Origin: Sporosarcina thermotolerans
GTDB lineage: Bacteria > Bacillota > Bacilli > Bacillales_A > Planococcaceae
Direction: 5' to 3'
DNA length: 64,000 nucleotides
Assembly (NCBI RefSeq): GCF_030067815.1
Contig: NZ_CP125968.1
Location: 2,038,001-2,102,000, forward strand
A program made the translations under genes and the position numbers. Positions 10,583-20,048 of this stretch are shown here, piece by piece. The notes under the pieces are model-generated. The model was not told the origin of the DNA and searched no databases. It worked only from the letters and a program-made list of their open reading frames with translations. The first letter of the stretch is position 1; every line of letters starts with the position of its first letter.

Positions 10583-10915
10583 ATGCTTGAAAAAACGACG
10601 CGCGTTAACTTCCTCTATGATTTCTATCAGACTTTGTTGACCGATAAGCAGCGCATTTATATGCAGCTTTATTATCTTGATGATCTTTCACTTGGTGAAA
10701 TTGCCGAGGAATATGGGGTTTCAAGGCAAGCGGTTTACGACAATGTCCGAAGAACAGAAGCTATGTTGGAAGACTATGAGAATAAATTGAATCTTTTTTC
10801 GAAATTCCAAAAAAGGATGGAGCTTGTTGACGAGCTTGAACACCTTTTATCTGATGACAATGGCCCATCCGAAAAAGTAAGGGTCCTGTTGACTGCATTT
10901 AAAGAACATGAGTAG
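10583..10915 (+). CDS. ylxM: YlxM, SRP-associated helix-turn-helix protein
   Basis: 110 residues. It has a sigma-70 region 4-like helix-turn-helix, [23 protein letters not shown], and an acidic helical tail. The family (UPF0122) binds the signal recognition particle in streptococci and is almost always next to ffh. It lies 11 bp before ffh, so it is co-transcribed. Confidence 0.93.
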   Translation: MLEKTTRVNFLYDFYQTLLTDKQRIYMQLYYLDDLSLGEIAEEYGVSRQAVYDNVRRTEAMLEDYENKLNLFSKFQKRMELVDELEHLLSDDNGPSEKVRVLLTAFKEHE

Positions 10916-10926
10916 GGGGTCTATGC

Positions 10927-12282
10927 ATGGCATTTGAAGGTTTGGCCCAGCGCCTGCAAGGGACGCTTCAGAAAATAAAGGGCAAAGGTAAAATCAGTGA
11001 GGCAGACGTCAAAGAAATGATGCGAGAAGTGCGATTCGCACTAATCGAGGCAGACGTTAACTTGAAAGTCGTTAAAGAGTTCGTCAAGACGGTAAGTGAA
11101 CGGGCGGTTGGTCAAGATGTGATGAAGAGCTTGACACCAGGCCAGCAAGTCGTGAAAATCGTTAAAGATGAATTGACGAATTTGATGGGCGGAGAGCAGA
11201 ACCCGATCCAATTCGCAAGGAAATCGCCCACTGTTATCATGATGGTCGGACTGCAAGGGGCAGGTAAAACGACGACTACCGGAAAACTTGCGACAGTTCT
11301 TCGCAAACGTCATAATAAAAAACCATTGTTAGTTGCCGCTGACGTTTACCGTCCAGCCGCAATCCAGCAACTGCAAACACTTGGCAAACAATTGACGCTT
11401 CCTGTCTTTTCTTTAGGAACTGACGTGTCACCGGTTGAAATCGCGCGTCAAGCACTTGAGGAAGCAGCAAGAGAACATCATGATGTTGTCATCATCGATA
11501 CAGCTGGACGATTGCATGTCGATGAGAAACTGATGCAGGAGCTTAAGGATATACAGGCTTTAAGCAAACCTGACGAAGTGTTCCTGGTTGTAGATGCGAT
11601 GACGGGGCAAGACGCGGTCAATGTCGCTAAATCTTTTGATGAAGCAATAGGAATTACTGGTGTAGTTTTAACAAAATTAGACGGCGACACCCGTGGTGGT
11701 GCAGCATTGTCTATTCGTTCCGTTACCCAAAAACCGATTAAATTCGTTGGTATGGGAGAAAAAATGGACGCACTTGAACCATTCCATCCCGAGCGTATGG
11801 CTTCCCGGATTTTAGGGATGGGCGACGTCATGTCACTTATTGAAAAGGCTCAAGAAAATGTCGATGAGGAGAAGGCGAAGGAACTTGAACAGAAGTTCCG
11901 TACGCAAACTTTCACGCTCGACGACTTTTTGGACCAACTTCAGCAAGTGAAGAAAATGGGACCTCTTGACGAGATTCTGAAAATGATGCCTGGTATGAAT
12001 AAAATAAAAGGCCTTGAAAACGCCCAAGTGGACGAAAGTCAGATGGGTCGCGTGGAGGCAGTCATTCGATCTATGACAATGGTGGAGAGAACAACTCCGG
12101 AAATCATCAACGCAAACAGAAAGAAAAGAATTGCAAAAGGGTCTGGAACATCCATCCAGGAAGTGAATCGACTGTTGAAGCAATTTGAAGACATGAAAAA
12201 AATGGTCAAACAGATGACCAATATGCAACAAAAGGGTAAAAAGAAAATGAAAATGCCTGGATTCGACTCTTTTTTTAGGTGA
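10927..12282 (+). CDS. ffh: Ffh, signal recognition particle protein
   Basis: GTPase that binds signal sequences and SRP RNA. 451 residues. NG domain: GLQGAGKTTTTGKLA, DTAGRLHVDE, TKLDGDTRGG. The M domain from about residue 300 is methionine-rich and ends in a basic, Met-rich tail MKMPGFDSFFR. Full length with no frame defect. Confidence 0.97.
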   Translation: MAFEGLAQRLQGTLQKIKGKGKISEADVKEMMREVRFALIEADVNLKVVKEFVKTVSERAVGQDVMKSLTPGQQVVKIVKDELTNLMGGEQNPIQFARKSPTVIMMVGLQGAGKTTTTGKLATVLRKRHNKKPLLVAADVYRPAAIQQLQTLGKQLTLPVFSLGTDVSPVEIARQALEEAAREHHDVVIIDTAGRLHVDEKLMQELKDIQALSKPDEVFLVVDAMTGQDAVNVAKSFDEAIGITGVVLTKLDGDTRGGAALSIRSVTQKPIKFVGMGEKMDALEPFHPERMASRILGMGDVMSLIEKAQENVDEEKAKELEQKFRTQTFTLDDFLDQLQQVKKMGPLDEILKMMPGMNKIKGLENAQVDESQMGRVEAVIRSMTMVERTTPEIINANRKKRIAKGSGTSIQEVNRLLKQFEDMKKMVKQMTNMQQKGKKKMKMPGFDSFFR

Positions 12283-12327
12283 AACTGTTGATTTCACGCA
12301 TTAATTTAAGGTGTTAAGAAAAAACAC

Positions 12328-12356
12328 TTTACAAACATGAAAAACCTTGATAATAT
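12328..12356 (+). promoter_or_regulatory. Putative promoter of rpsP-khpA
   Basis: TTTACA at 12328-12333 and TAATAT at 12351-12356, 17-bp spacer, 39 bp before the rpsP start. Confidence 0.6.
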
Positions 12357-12370
12357 ACTATCTTGTGTGA

Positions 12371-12667
<297 letters not shown>

Positions 12668-12681
12668 TCAGGAGGGTGGAC

Positions 12682-12915
12682 ATGAAGCAGCTGATTGAAA
12701 CGATTGTCAAACCTTTAGTCGATCATCCCGGAGATGTTCAGGTCGATAAAGATGAACAACATCATCGAGTCACTTACAAACTTTCCGTCAATCCCGAAGA
12801 TATGGGGAAAGTGATCGGAAAGCAGGGACGTGTTGCGAAAGCGATACGTACTATTGTTTACTCAGCGGCAGGCAGTCACCACGGTAAGAAAGTTTACCTT
12901 GATATCATTGACTGA
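12682..12915 (+). CDS. khpA: KhpA (YlqC), KH-domain RNA-binding protein
   Basis: 77 residues, a single KH domain with the RNA-binding loop GKVIGKQGR. The family pairs with KhpB/Jag in cell-wall and division control in streptococci. ATG 12682 lies behind CAGGAGGGTG; the in-frame GTG at 12676 lies within this site. An intrinsic terminator-like hairpin follows at 12981. Confidence 0.9.
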   Translation: MKQLIETIVKPLVDHPGDVQVDKDEQHHRVTYKLSVNPEDMGKVIGKQGRVAKAIRTIVYSAAGSHHGKKVYLDIID

Positions 12916-12980
12916 TTGAAAGCGAAAGCAAAAGATCAGACTAAACAACAGGCTCACCGGAACTTTTCCGAAAACCTGTG

Positions 12981-13012
12981 AAAAAGGAGGGAGCTCATGT
13001 TCCCTCCTTTTT
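12981..13012 (+). terminator. Terminator-like hairpin containing an SD site and a 12-codon ORF
   Basis: AAAAAGGAGGGA (12981-12992) and TCCCTCCTTTTT (13001-13012) form a perfect 12-bp stem with an 8-base loop and a T tract. The left arm is itself a perfect ribosome site (AAGGAGG), and the loop carries an ATG (12997) six bases after it. That ATG opens a 12-codon reading frame ([12 protein letters not shown]) ending at 13035, just before the rimM ribosome site. It could be a plain terminator or a translation-controlled attenuator. Confidence 0.8.
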
Positions 13013-13055
13013 GTCTATTTACGATTATGTTCTGAAAGAAAGGAAGGTGTATTAC

Positions 13056-13571
13056 ATGCAATGGTTCAATGTTGGAAAAATCGTCAACACACACGGAATA
13101 CATGGTGAAGTCAGAGTCATTTCCCGTACCGATTTCCCTGAAGAAAGATACGCTATCGGGAATGAACTTTCTTTATTCATGTCAAATGAAAAAAAACCAA
13201 TCAAGCTGATTGTTGCAAGTCATCGCCGCCATAAAAACTTTGACCTTCTGACATTTGAGGGTCATATCAATATTAGTGACGTAGAAAAATACAGAGATGG
13301 CATATTAAAAGTCTCTGAAAAGCAGCTTGGAGATCTTGAGGAAGGGGAATTCTACTACCACGAGATCGTCGGCTGCACAGTTTATACGGATAAAGGCGAA
13401 GAGCTTGGTGAAGTGACTGAAATCATCGAAACAGGTGCCAATGATGTATGGACAGTCACACCAAAAACAGGAAAGCCACATTACATCCCTTATATCGATG
13501 ACGTGGTTTTAGAGGTAGATATCGAACAAAAACGAATCGTCATCGAACCAATGGAAGGTCTTCTTTCATGA
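13056..13571 (+). CDS. rimM: RimM, 16S rRNA processing and 30S maturation factor
   Basis: 171 residues. The N-terminal barrel starts [19 protein letters not shown], and the C-terminal PRC-barrel includes [22 protein letters not shown]. It binds S19 and helps 30S head assembly. ATG 13056 follows AGGAAGGTG; the frame is open further upstream, but that stretch crosses the hairpin and has no family similarity. The stop overlaps trmD. Confidence 0.94.
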   Translation: MQWFNVGKIVNTHGIHGEVRVISRTDFPEERYAIGNELSLFMSNEKKPIKLIVASHRRHKNFDLLTFEGHINISDVEKYRDGILKVSEKQLGDLEEGEFYYHEIVGCTVYTDKGEELGEVTEIIETGANDVWTVTPKTGKPHYIPYIDDVVLEVDIEQKRIVIEPMEGLLS

Positions 13572-14311
13572 TGAAAATAGATGTTCTCTCCTTATTTCCA
13601 GAAATGTTCGAAGGGGTCCTGCATTCATCCATCATGAAAAAAGCGCAGGAGAACGAAGCGGTTTCTTTTAAAGTGACCGATTTCAGGGACTTCTCGGGCA
13701 ACAAGCATCATAAAGTCGACGATTACCCATACGGCGGTGGAGCTGGAATGGTATTAAAGCCTGAACCTTTATTTGCCGCTGTCGAATCACTGGCACTTGA
13801 TGCATCTAACAAGCCGCGTGTCATTCTGATGTGCCCTCAAGGTGCCACATTCAATCAACAGAAGGCTGAGGAACTTTCAAAGGAAGAACATCTCGTGTTC
13901 CTATGCGGGCATTACGAAGGCTACGACGAGCGCATACGCGAGCATCTTGTCACGGACGAGATTTCGCTCGGCGACTTCGTTCTGACTGGCGGAGAAATTG
14001 CCTCAATGGCAATCATCGACAGCGTCGTAAGACTCCTACCAAATGTGTTGGGCAATACGGATTCGCCTGTACATGATTCATTCTCGACTGGACTACTCGA
14101 ACACCCGCAATACACAAGACCTGCCGATTTCAGAGGAATGAAAGTCCCAGATGTCCTTCTATCAGGAAATCACGCCGAAATCGAAAAATGGCGGCAAGAA
14201 CAGTCATTGAAAAGGACGTTTGAACGAAGAAGAGACCTTTTGGCTAATGCACCATTGACGGAACATCAACAAAAGTACTTAAAACGTTTGTATGAGGAAG
14301 AAAATCAATAA
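13568..14311 (+). CDS. trmD: TrmD, tRNA (guanine-37-N1)-methyltransferase
   Basis: SPOUT-class methyltransferase that protects against frameshifting by modifying G37. 247 residues. Motifs: [26 protein letters not shown] and GDFVLTGGE from the trefoil knot. It overlaps rimM by four bases (ATGA), as usual for this pair. Confidence 0.96.
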   Translation: MMKIDVLSLFPEMFEGVLHSSIMKKAQENEAVSFKVTDFRDFSGNKHHKVDDYPYGGGAGMVLKPEPLFAAVESLALDASNKPRVILMCPQGATFNQQKAEELSKEEHLVFLCGHYEGYDERIREHLVTDEISLGDFVLTGGEIASMAIIDSVVRLLPNVLGNTDSPVHDSFSTGLLEHPQYTRPADFRGMKVPDVLLSGNHAEIEKWRQEQSLKRTFERRRDLLANAPLTEHQQKYLKRLYEEENQ

Positions 14312-14315
14312 AATA

Positions 14316-14439
14316 ACGCATAATAGTGATCAAACACGCATAAAAGCCACGAGAAACGCAGAAATCTGTCGAAAAACGCATAAAGCAGAACTTATGCGTA
14401 TCTGACGCGATTTATGCGCATCTCACTGACTTTATGCGT
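14316..14439. repeat. Mirrored short-period array: ACGCA core every 20 bp in two opposing arms
   Basis: ACGCA occurs at 14316, 14336, 14356 and 14376, exactly 20 bp apart. The reverse complement TGCG(T/C) follows at 14395, 14415 and 14435, also 20 bp apart. Pairs are symmetric about 14387.5, so three forward and three reverse cores can pair in one long hairpin. The extended core is ACGCATAA; the 12 bases between cores are not conserved. Confidence 0.85.
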
Positions 14440-14478
14440 GATTGTGGTAGATAGAAAACTTTATTATGAAGTATTTCC

Positions 14479-14668
14479 GTTGATTGAAGCTAAAGGCGGC
14501 GAAGTGCAAAAATGTGCTCTCAACGCTTCGCTTTTGTTCGCAAAAGCCGTTCTTTGTTACGGCTTTTCCTGTGGGATTTAGCGCGAATGGTGAGACCCCG
14601 CAGGAGCGAAGCGACGAGGAGGCTCACCCGCGCCCCACGGAAAGCGTCCGCCTGTAGCGTAAATCAAC
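14479..14668. repeat. 190-bp palindromic intergenic repeat (family II)
   Basis: The termini GTTGATT (14479) and AATCAAC (to 14668) are complementary, and AGGCGG pairs with CCGCCT inside them. The centre holds a second palindrome built on CCTGTGGG, GGTGAG, GCTCACC and CCCACGG, around a GCAGGAGCGAAGCGACGAGG core. This wording matches dispersed intergenic repeats common in Bacillaceae genomes, known to me from general familiarity. A short derivative lies at 59670-59715. Confidence 0.75.
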
Positions 14669-14692
14669 TGTTAGCCTTACTAAATTTCACGC

Positions 14693-14721
14693 TTGCACAA
14701 GCCATTCTAATATGTTATCAT
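14693..14721 (+). promoter_or_regulatory. Putative sigma-A promoter of rplS
   Basis: TTGCAC at 14693-14698 and TATCAT at 14716-14721, 17-bp spacer, about 95 bp upstream of rplS. Confidence 0.75.
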
Positions 14722-14727
14722 CTACTA

Positions 14728-14814
14728 TGTACTTCTATGGGGAGTACAAACTGACTGGTGTTCCGCTGCAAAGGCAAGAAGTGCAAGAGCATCTGTGAAT
14801 AAGGAGAGAAAATC
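14728..14814 (+). ncRNA. Possible L19 (rplS) leader RNA
   Basis: The transcribed leader contains the hairpin GTACT-TCTATGGGG-AGTAC followed by CTGACTGGTGTTCCGCTGC and a short purine-rich stretch to the ribosome site AAGGAGAG. Bacilli have a known structured rplS leader thought to be autoregulatory. Placement and size fit, but I could not score it against the family model. Confidence 0.45.
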
Positions 14815-15159
14815 ATGCAAAACATTATTGCAGAAGTAACAAAAGACCAACTTCGTACAGATCATCCTGATTTCCGTCCTGGGGACACTGTCCGCTTGCA
14901 CGTGAAAATCGTTGAGGGCACGCGTGAGCGTATCCAGCTTTTCGAAGGTGTCGTTATCAAACGTCGTGGAGGCGGAATCAGTGAAACTTTCACAGTTCGT
15001 AAAATCTCCAACGGTGTTGGTGTTGAACGTACATTCCCTGTACACACACCAAAAATTGCTAAACTTGAAGTAACTCGTCGTGGTAAAGTACGCCGTGCGA
15101 AATTGTACTACCTTCGCAACCTACGCGGAAAAGCTGCACGTATCAAAGAAATCCGATAA
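14815..15159 (+). CDS. rplS: 50S ribosomal protein L19
   Basis: 114 residues, basic. It contains [20 protein letters not shown] and [13 protein letters not shown], typical of L19, at the 30S-50S interface. It is a single-gene unit with its own promoter, leader and terminator. Confidence 0.97.
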   Translation: MQNIIAEVTKDQLRTDHPDFRPGDTVRLHVKIVEGTRERIQLFEGVVIKRRGGGISETFTVRKISNGVGVERTFPVHTPKIAKLEVTRRGKVRRAKLYYLRNLRGKAARIKEIR

Positions 15160-15167
15160 TATGCAAA

Positions 15168-15200
15168 CGGCGGAGAGCATCTCTCCGCTGTTTCTTTTTG
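15168..15200 (+). terminator. Intrinsic terminator of rplS
   Basis: CGGCGGAGAG and CTCTCCGCTG form a 10-bp stem with a three-base loop, followed by TTTCTTTTT. Confidence 0.85.
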
Positions 15201-15286
15201 TAGCAAAAGGAGGCCAAAAGAAAATGGTCTCCTTTCTTTTTGTTGTTAACTCCAGGCGCCCCGTGCTTTTGTTTGCATCCAGCTCT

Positions 15287-15434
15287 GGGTGGCAGCCTGT
15301 CGGGTCATAAGTCAGCTCTGCTACACGGCAAAAAAGCGCCTGCATGGATGCAGGTGTGCAGTCGTCGCGACAGGACGTCGCGCACTTAGACTGCCTTCCG
15401 CAGCTTTATGCCTGTCGAGGCTAACCGCCACCCT
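15287..15434. repeat. Dispersed structured repeat, family I, copy B
   Basis: The terminal stem is GGGTGGC/GCCACCC and the second stem AGCCT/AGGCT, with CATAAG opposite the TTTATGC side. It is nearly identical to copy C and is offset from it by exactly 173 bp. Relative to copy A both halves of the terminal stems have changed together. Confidence 0.85.
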
Positions 15435-15459
15435 CCGCTTTTGTTTTGCATCCAGCTCT

Positions 15460-15606
15460 GGGTGGCAGCCTCTCGGGTCATAAGTCAGCTCTGCTACACG
15501 GCAAAAAAGCGCCTGCATGGATGCAGGTGTGCAGACGTCGCGACAGGACGTCGCGCACTTAGACTGCCTTCCGCTGCCTTATGCCTGTCGAGGCTAACCG
15601 CCACCC
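15460..15606. repeat. Dispersed structured repeat, family I, copy C
   Basis: Almost identical to copy B, including 26 flanking bases on the left (CCGCTTTTG and TTTGCATCCAGCTCT), so the pair looks like a recent 173-bp tandem duplication. It ends 74 bp before the signal peptidase gene. Confidence 0.85.
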
Positions 15607-15679
15607 TGTGCTTTTGTTTTTGCCTGAAATATGATAAAACGGTACAATAGCTATAGTAGTTCGGCGGGAGGCTTTGACG

Positions 15680-16234
15680 ATGAATGAGGAAAAGAAGAAA
15701 AATGAAACATGGGAATGGATTAAAGCGCTATTAATCGCGTTCGGGTTGGCAGCAGTCATTCGAATATTTCTATTTACACCAATTGTAGTAGACGGTATTT
15801 CAATGATGCCGACACTTGAGCATGGAGATAAAATGATCGTAAACAAAATCGGTTACACACTGGTAAACCCGATCGTTTCGATATTGTCGTCTTCCATGCC
15901 CCTGAAAAAAAGGATTATATTAAACGGGTCATCGGGCTTCCTGGAGACAAGGTTGAATACCGGGATGATATTTTATATATCAATGATGTACCACAGGAAG
16001 AACCTTATCTTGACCAATACAAAGCAGAGGTCACAGACGGCCCATTAACTGAAGATTTTACTCTTGAAGAGAAAATTGATAGGATGACCGTACCGGAAGG
16101 TCATGTTTTCGTTATGGAGATAATCGCCGAAAAAGTAAGGATTCGAGACATATCGGAGCGGTTCCTATCGATGAAATCATAGGAAGTACAAAATTTTTTT
16201 TTGGCCAATCGCAGATTTCGGATTGGTGGAGTAA
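15680..16234 (+). CDS. sipS: Type I signal peptidase (three indels in sequence)
   Basis: Membrane serine protease that removes Sec and Tat signal peptides. There is one N-terminal transmembrane segment ([20 protein letters not shown]). The catalytic Ser is in [12 protein letters not shown], and the catalytic Lys in [11 protein letters not shown], read after the first frame change. Frame breaks lie at about 15862 (G lost), 16116 (G lost, giving VMGDNR) and in the T run 16194-16202 (one T lost, giving [10 protein letters not shown]). ATG 15680 sits behind GGGAGG. The symbol is by family; Bacillales carry several paralogues. Confidence 0.85.
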
Positions 16235-16252
16235 AGAAAGGGGTTGAGTACA

Positions 16253-17133
16253 TTGACGATTCAATGGTTTCCGGCCATATGGCCAAAGCAAGACGGGAAG
16301 TTACGGAACAATTGAAACTTGTCGATATCGTATTTGAATTGATAGACGCCAGATTACCCCTTTCATCAAGGAATCCAATGATTGACGAGGTTATTCAACA
16401 AAAACCGAGATTATTGATATTAAATAAGATGGATCTTGCGGATGAAAAAAGAGACAGACCGCTGGATTAAACACTTTGAAGCAGAAGGTATTCGGGCTGT
16501 CGCTATCAATTCATTTGAAGGAAAAGGCCTACAAACGGTGACGAAGGCGGCAAAGGAGATACTGGCACCGAAAATTGAGCGTATGAAAAAAAGAGGTATC
16601 CGACCTGGAGCCATCCGTGCAATGATTGTCGGAATTCCGAATGTCGGTAAATCAACATTAATAAATCGTTTGGCGAAGAAAAATATAGCTAAAACGGGAA
16701 ATAAGCCAGGTGTAACAAAAGCACAGCAATGGATCAAGTTTGAAAAAGAACTTGAATTATTGGATACCCCAGGAATTCTATGGCCGAAATTCGAAGATCA
16801 AGCGGTCGGGTACAAACTTGCCTTAACAGGCGCGATTAAAGATACAGTTGTTAATATGGAAAACCTTGCTGTATACGGACTGCGTTTTTTAGAAACGCAT
16901 TATCCCGATCGGCTCGAAAAACGATATGGCATAAAAACGGTTGGAGAAGATATCCAAGCGGTCTTCAATACGATAGGTGAGTCCCGCAAGGCGTATATTC
17001 AAGGCGGGGAAATTGATTATGACAAAGTAGCTGAATTGATTGTGTTGGACATACGCAGCGAACTGTTAGGCAAGTTAACATTCGATTTTACAGACGAGAA
17101 CAAGAGGAAATGGTCGATAACGTTACGGAATAA
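16253..17133 (+). CDS. rbgA: RbgA (YlqF), 50S ribosome assembly GTPase (three indels in sequence)
   Basis: Circularly permuted GTPase needed for late 50S assembly. TTG start giving [17 protein letters not shown] once one G is restored near 16274. The G4 motif NKMD comes first; then after a second change in the A run 16445-16450 come the G1 motif [14 protein letters not shown] and G3 DTPG. A third change at 17102 restores the end (EEMVDNVTE) with stop TAA at 17131-17133. The uncorrected frame would run about 100 bases further with an unrelated tail. Confidence 0.92.
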
Positions 17134-17160
17134 TTCCGTGACAATCGGCCTTTTTCTATT
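17122..17160 (+). terminator. Weak terminator-like hairpin over the rbgA stop
   Basis: GTTACGGAA and TTCCGTGAC pair around a three-base loop that is the rbgA TAA stop codon. A CTTTTTC tract follows nine bases later, so termination would be inefficient. Confidence 0.4.
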
Positions 17161-17232
17161 AAGGGCAATAAACGTAGCGCTGCTTTTGCCGATAAAAAAG
17201 ATAAGGCGATATACATATAAAAGGGGAAAAAC

Positions 17233-17979
17233 ATGAAAACGATAAAAGAAATCTCCGAGCGATTAAAATCAACAGAAATACCTCAACAATGGATGAAGGA
17301 ACTTGAAACCGATCATCGTATCGGTGTGAAAACGGAGTTGGAACGCTGGTATCGAAAATTTGAGAAGAAACAGCAATTGAAAAAAATGCTACAAGAAAAA
17401 ATCGACTTTGATGATAGCTATAAGGTAGCCGATACGGAATTGGTTGCGGGTGTAGATGAGGCGGGACGTGGGCCTTTAGCGGGTCCCGTTGTTTGCGCCG
17501 CTGTTATTTTGCCGGACGAAGTAGACTGTCTTTTAGGTCTTGATGATTCAAAAAAGACGCCAAAGCAGGAAAGGAATCGTCTAGCATCCTTGATAAAAGA
17601 AATTGCAGTTAGTTATTCAATACATATTCAATCAGCGGAACGGATAGATTCCGTGAATATTTATGCTGCGACGAGGGAATCGATGGAGACAGCTGTAAAT
17701 AATTTATCTGTCTATCCATCGATTGTTTTGGCAGATGCAATGGCACTTAAAGTTAACTGCCGTTGTGAATCAATTATTAAAGGGGATGCACAAAGTCTTG
17801 CGATAGCAGCTGCCTCTATATTGGCAAAGACGACAAGGGATGATTTGATGGACGAGCTTGATACTTGTTACCCAATGTATCAATTCAAAAAGAATGCAGG
17901 GTACGGTACGCCAGAGCACGTTGAAGCTCTCCGTATCCATGGCCGTGTGCACAGCATAGGAAAACTTTTGAGCCTGTAA
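17233..17979 (+). CDS. rnhB: RNase HII
   Basis: Removes ribonucleotides from DNA-RNA hybrids. 248 residues with the N-terminal substrate-binding extension typical of Bacillales. The catalytic acidic residues are in [22 protein letters not shown] and LADAMAL. ATG 17233 is behind AAGGGG. It follows rbgA as in B. subtilis. Confidence 0.95.
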   Translation: MKTIKEISERLKSTEIPQQWMKELETDHRIGVKTELERWYRKFEKKQQLKKMLQEKIDFDDSYKVADTELVAGVDEAGRGPLAGPVVCAAVILPDEVDCLLGLDDSKKTPKQERNRLASLIKEIAVSYSIHIQSAERIDSVNIYAATRESMETAVNNLSVYPSIVLADAMALKVNCRCESIIKGDAQSLAIAAASILAKTTRDDLMDELDTCYPMYQFKKNAGYGTPEHVEALRIHGRVHSIGKLLSL

Positions 17980-18007
17980 AATCGATATTGGAAGGTGTGA
18001 TGGAGAG

Positions 18008-19635
18008 GTGAGTCATCCATCGATTCAGAGATTGATGAATCAGACTGTTACCACAACCTCAAAAGCCCAGCCATTACGTGAAGGGCAAATGTTTCATGGG
18101 CAGATAAAACAACTTTACAAAGGGCAGATGGCTGAAGTGCAAATTGGTGATCAGAAATTGATGGCCCGACTGGAAGTACCGATGAAGGCGGGAGATGCAT
18201 ATTTCTTCCAGGTAAAATCTGTTGAACCGGAACTGCAATTAAAGGTTATTACAGGTCCTTTAAATGAAACGGATACAAGGGCAAAACAACTAATAAATTT
18301 GATGGAGTCAATGCAACTCCCAAAACAAGCGGAAATGCAAACTTTATTGAACCATTTTATGAATCGAAAATTACCTGTATCCCGTGAAAATCTCATAGGC
18401 GCGGCCCAACTCATGAAATCTGTACCTCCTACTATTCAGGGGAAGCGTTGCACTCAATTCAGCGTCTGATTGAATTGAAATTGCCATTAAGTGATCTTAA
18501 CTTTAAAACATTCGTTGGAATTGAAACCAAAGAAGGATTTCACGGTGTTTTAGACTTGCTTAAAACAGCGTTAATTGACGACTTGGGAGTTTCGCCACAA
18601 CTAAAAGAGAGCATAATAGGAACTTCAGATACATTGGGAAGATTTACGCACTTGGCTTCGGAAAGAGTGTTAGTTAGTGAGGTATTGATAAAACTAATAG
18701 ATGGAAAAGCTCCACTGGCGGAAAGATCTCAATTGTTGGGCATGATGAAGACATCCGGTGTTCTTCCTCCCGTAATAACACTTGCGAATCTACAAGAATT
18801 GGTTAATGAAGAATCTGGTTCAGAAAATTTGCGTGCAACTTTGGAACAAACCCGTTCTATGCCGTTTAGTACAGATGTGGCGTCAAAGTTAGGTGAGTTC
18901 TTACAGCACGTGGCTAAGAGTAATGGCATTCGTGATTTGTATCTCATGATGGAGCAATCACCCCTTCCTGTTGCAAAAGAATTAATCAGAATTTCAAATT
19001 CAGTGGTTGAACAATCCATAGACGGAAATGTAATGAAGGAAGCAATGCAAAAACTATTCAATTCTTTAGGATTTAATTACGAAGCGGAATTATTACGGCA
19101 GGAGCCGGATTTCAAAAAGATAGCAGACATGTTAAAGCCGCAATTGATTTCCTTGTTGAATGACACTGAAATTTCTCCTGCTCTAAAGGGAGTCGCAGAA
19201 TTTGCATTGGCTCGCATGAATGGTTCACTTTTGCATACTGGTGAAGCAGGTGTGAACCAACAGATTATTATGCAATTCCCGCTTGAGTTTTTAGGAAAAC
19301 GTATAGATGCAACATTGCAATGGAATGGAAGAATGAAGGATGACGGAAAAATCGATCCAGAATATGCAAGGATTATGTTTTACCTTGACTTGGATTCGAT
19401 TAAGGAAACAGTTATTGATATGCAGGTACAAAATAGAATTGTGGCTGTCACAGTTTTCAATGATGATGAAAGGTTAAAGGCTATCGGAAGCGTTTTTCAG
19501 GACAAATTGAAGAGTGGACTTGAATCGGCAGACTATAAATTATCTGGCGTCTCTTTTAAAAAACTTGCAAAAGAAGAAGGCTTAAAAAAGATTCAGTCGA
19601 AGATAGATTTTCAAGGAGTTGACCTTCGGATATGA
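18008..19635 (+). CDS. ylqG: YlqG-like protein with flagellar hook-length-control-like C-terminus (one indel)
   Basis: About 540 residues, function not established. GTG start behind GGAGAGGTG. The N-terminal part begins SHPSIQRLMNQ. The C-terminal third (ALHSI through FPLEFLGKRIDATLQWNG to VDLRI) resembles the FliK C-terminal domain. One G is missing near 18439-18442. Adjacent ylqH resembles the FlhB C-terminal domain, so the pair looks like a detached export-switch module. Whether it acts with the flagellar export gate is inference. Confidence 0.75.
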
Positions 19636-19931
19636 TGGAAAATAAGAATATGAGAAAAGGTGCAATTGCACTTTCATATGATCCCAATGTCGAGGAGGCA
19701 CCAAAAATAATTGCTAAGGGCAAAGGTATGATAGCCCAAAATATTATTGAAAAAGCAAAGGAGCACGACATACCGATACAAGAAGACGCAACTTTGGTGG
19801 CGTTATTGGGTCAACTTGACGTGAACGAAACGATTCCAGAACAGCTATATCAAGCCGTAGCAGAGGTGTTTGCCTACATTTACCATATTGATAGAAACCA
19901 TGGTGTATCAAAGAAAAATATCGTAAAATGA
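19632..19931 (+). CDS. ylqH: YlqH, FlhB C-terminal-domain-like protein
   Basis: 99 residues, soluble. It follows the FlhB cytoplasmic domain: ALSYDPNVEEAPKIIAKGKG, then EDATLVALLGQLDVNETIPEQLYQAVAEVFAYIY. The autocleavage motif NPTH of FlhB is replaced by ALSYDP, so self-cleavage is not expected. It overlaps the ylqG stop by four bases (ATGA). The family is called FhlB2-like or EscU-like; its role in Bacillales is unknown. Confidence 0.85.
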   Translation: MMENKNMRKGAIALSYDPNVEEAPKIIAKGKGMIAQNIIEKAKEHDIPIQEDATLVALLGQLDVNETIPEQLYQAVAEVFAYIYHIDRNHGVSKKNIVK

Positions 19932-20048
19932 TGAACTCTGTCAAAAAATACACAAAAAGCGCATACAATTGTGGACATTAATTTACATCTTTACTACAAT
20001 GGATACGGCAGTAAATTATGAGCTACAAGTTCGAATGGAGGATGTAAG

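Noticed and set aside
12978..13055. A longer rimM starting at about 12978
   Set aside because: The extra 26 residues have no family similarity, overlap the terminator hairpin, and the true start at 13056 has a strong ribosome site.
15080..15650. Small reading frames across the family I repeats between rplS and sipS
   Set aside because: They arise from the palindromic GC-rich repeat, occur on both strands with similar text, and have no start signals.
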